Assembly: GCA_900088475.1 (NCBI GenBank)
Contig: FLMG01002281.1
Location: forward strand, 1,186 to 28,961
DNA: 27,776 bases
Reading direction: 5' to 3'
Origin: Hyphochytrium catenoides
Lineage: Eukaryota; Sar; Hyphochytriomycetes; Hyphochytriales; Hyphochytriaceae
In this document: positions 27,689 through 27,776 of the stretch, piece after piece
Numbering within the stretch: position 1 is the stretch's first letter
Layout of the letters: the number at the start of each line of letters is the position of its first letter
Notes under the pieces: model-generated
The model's input: only the letters and a program-made list of their open reading frames with translations
Database searches by the model: none
What the model was told of the DNA's origin: nothing
Translations under genes and position numbers: made by a program

Positions 27689-27776
27689 CTACGGAAAGCA
27701 GAGAAGACTTTACGGAAAAGTATAACGTGAGCACAGAGAGAAGGGTTGGGAGAGAGAGAGAGAGAGAGAGAGAGAG
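27689..27776 (-). repeat. SMC6 intron fragment ending in a (GA)n run at the window edge
   Basis: The last 28 bases (27749-27776) are pure GA on the plus strand, that is CT on the sense strand of SMC6. This is an intron that starts beyond the window. The missing upstream exon(s) should encode the N-terminal ABC half with the Walker A motif. Confidence 0.75.

Noticed and set aside
1-27776. tRNA, rRNA, snRNA, CRISPR or bacterial operon features
   Set aside because: I looked for T-arm-like GGTTCRA boxes, U6-type motifs, regularly spaced repeats and ribosome-binding sites before starts. None was convincing, and the spliceosomal introns show this is nuclear eukaryotic DNA.

Overview
This window comes from a nuclear genome of an intron-rich microbial eukaryote. 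Protein-coding genes are broken by many short GT-AG introns (about 60-450 nt), intergenic DNA is short, CT/GA microsatellites are abundant, and base composition is close to balanced. Plants and animals normally lack the large NAD-specific glutamate dehydrogenase found here; it is typical of fungi, stramenopiles, alveolates and amoebae. A protist or alga (for example chromerid- or stramenopile-like) is my guess, but I cannot name the organism. A 13-base N run marks an assembly gap.

Layout, left to right. 1-940 (minus): decayed gag region of an LTR-type retroelement, running off the left edge. 1881-4379 (plus): five-exon ankyrin-repeat/coiled-coil protein. 4763-9796 (minus): a 5-kb uninterrupted gene for a 1677-residue protein with three tandem KCTD-type (K-tetra/T1) BTB domains, followed by a disordered tail carrying about 15 copies of a short motif, M-Y-P-G-V-x-x-A-L-G-F. 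I recognise no family with this tail. 9797-13381: long, microsatellite-rich interval with weak coding candidates on both strands, including a low-confidence small minus gene head-to-head with the next one. 13426-19110 (plus): 18-exon NAD-specific glutamate dehydrogenase, reconstructed end to end (1013 residues). 19785-20596 (minus): four-exon, 160-residue protein that is little more than a TFIIS N-terminal (LW) domain. 20597-21578: ambiguous, with coding-like readings on both strands. 21579 to the right edge (minus): SMC6, lacking only its 5' end, in 19 exons.

The genes do not form an obvious pathway: one metabolic enzyme (glutamate catabolism), one chromatin/DNA-repair ATPase (SMC5/6 complex), one likely transcription-elongation protein, and two scaffold-type proteins. 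Exon boundaries were set by hand from reading frame, splice-site sequence, phase agreement and family similarity. Total coding lengths are divisible by three for the ankyrin, GDH and TFIIS-N genes, and for SMC6 under the preferred choices at its two uncertain boundaries.

The most novel object is the triple-BTB protein with its repeated MYPGVxxALGF motif, which looks like a multivalent docking scaffold.
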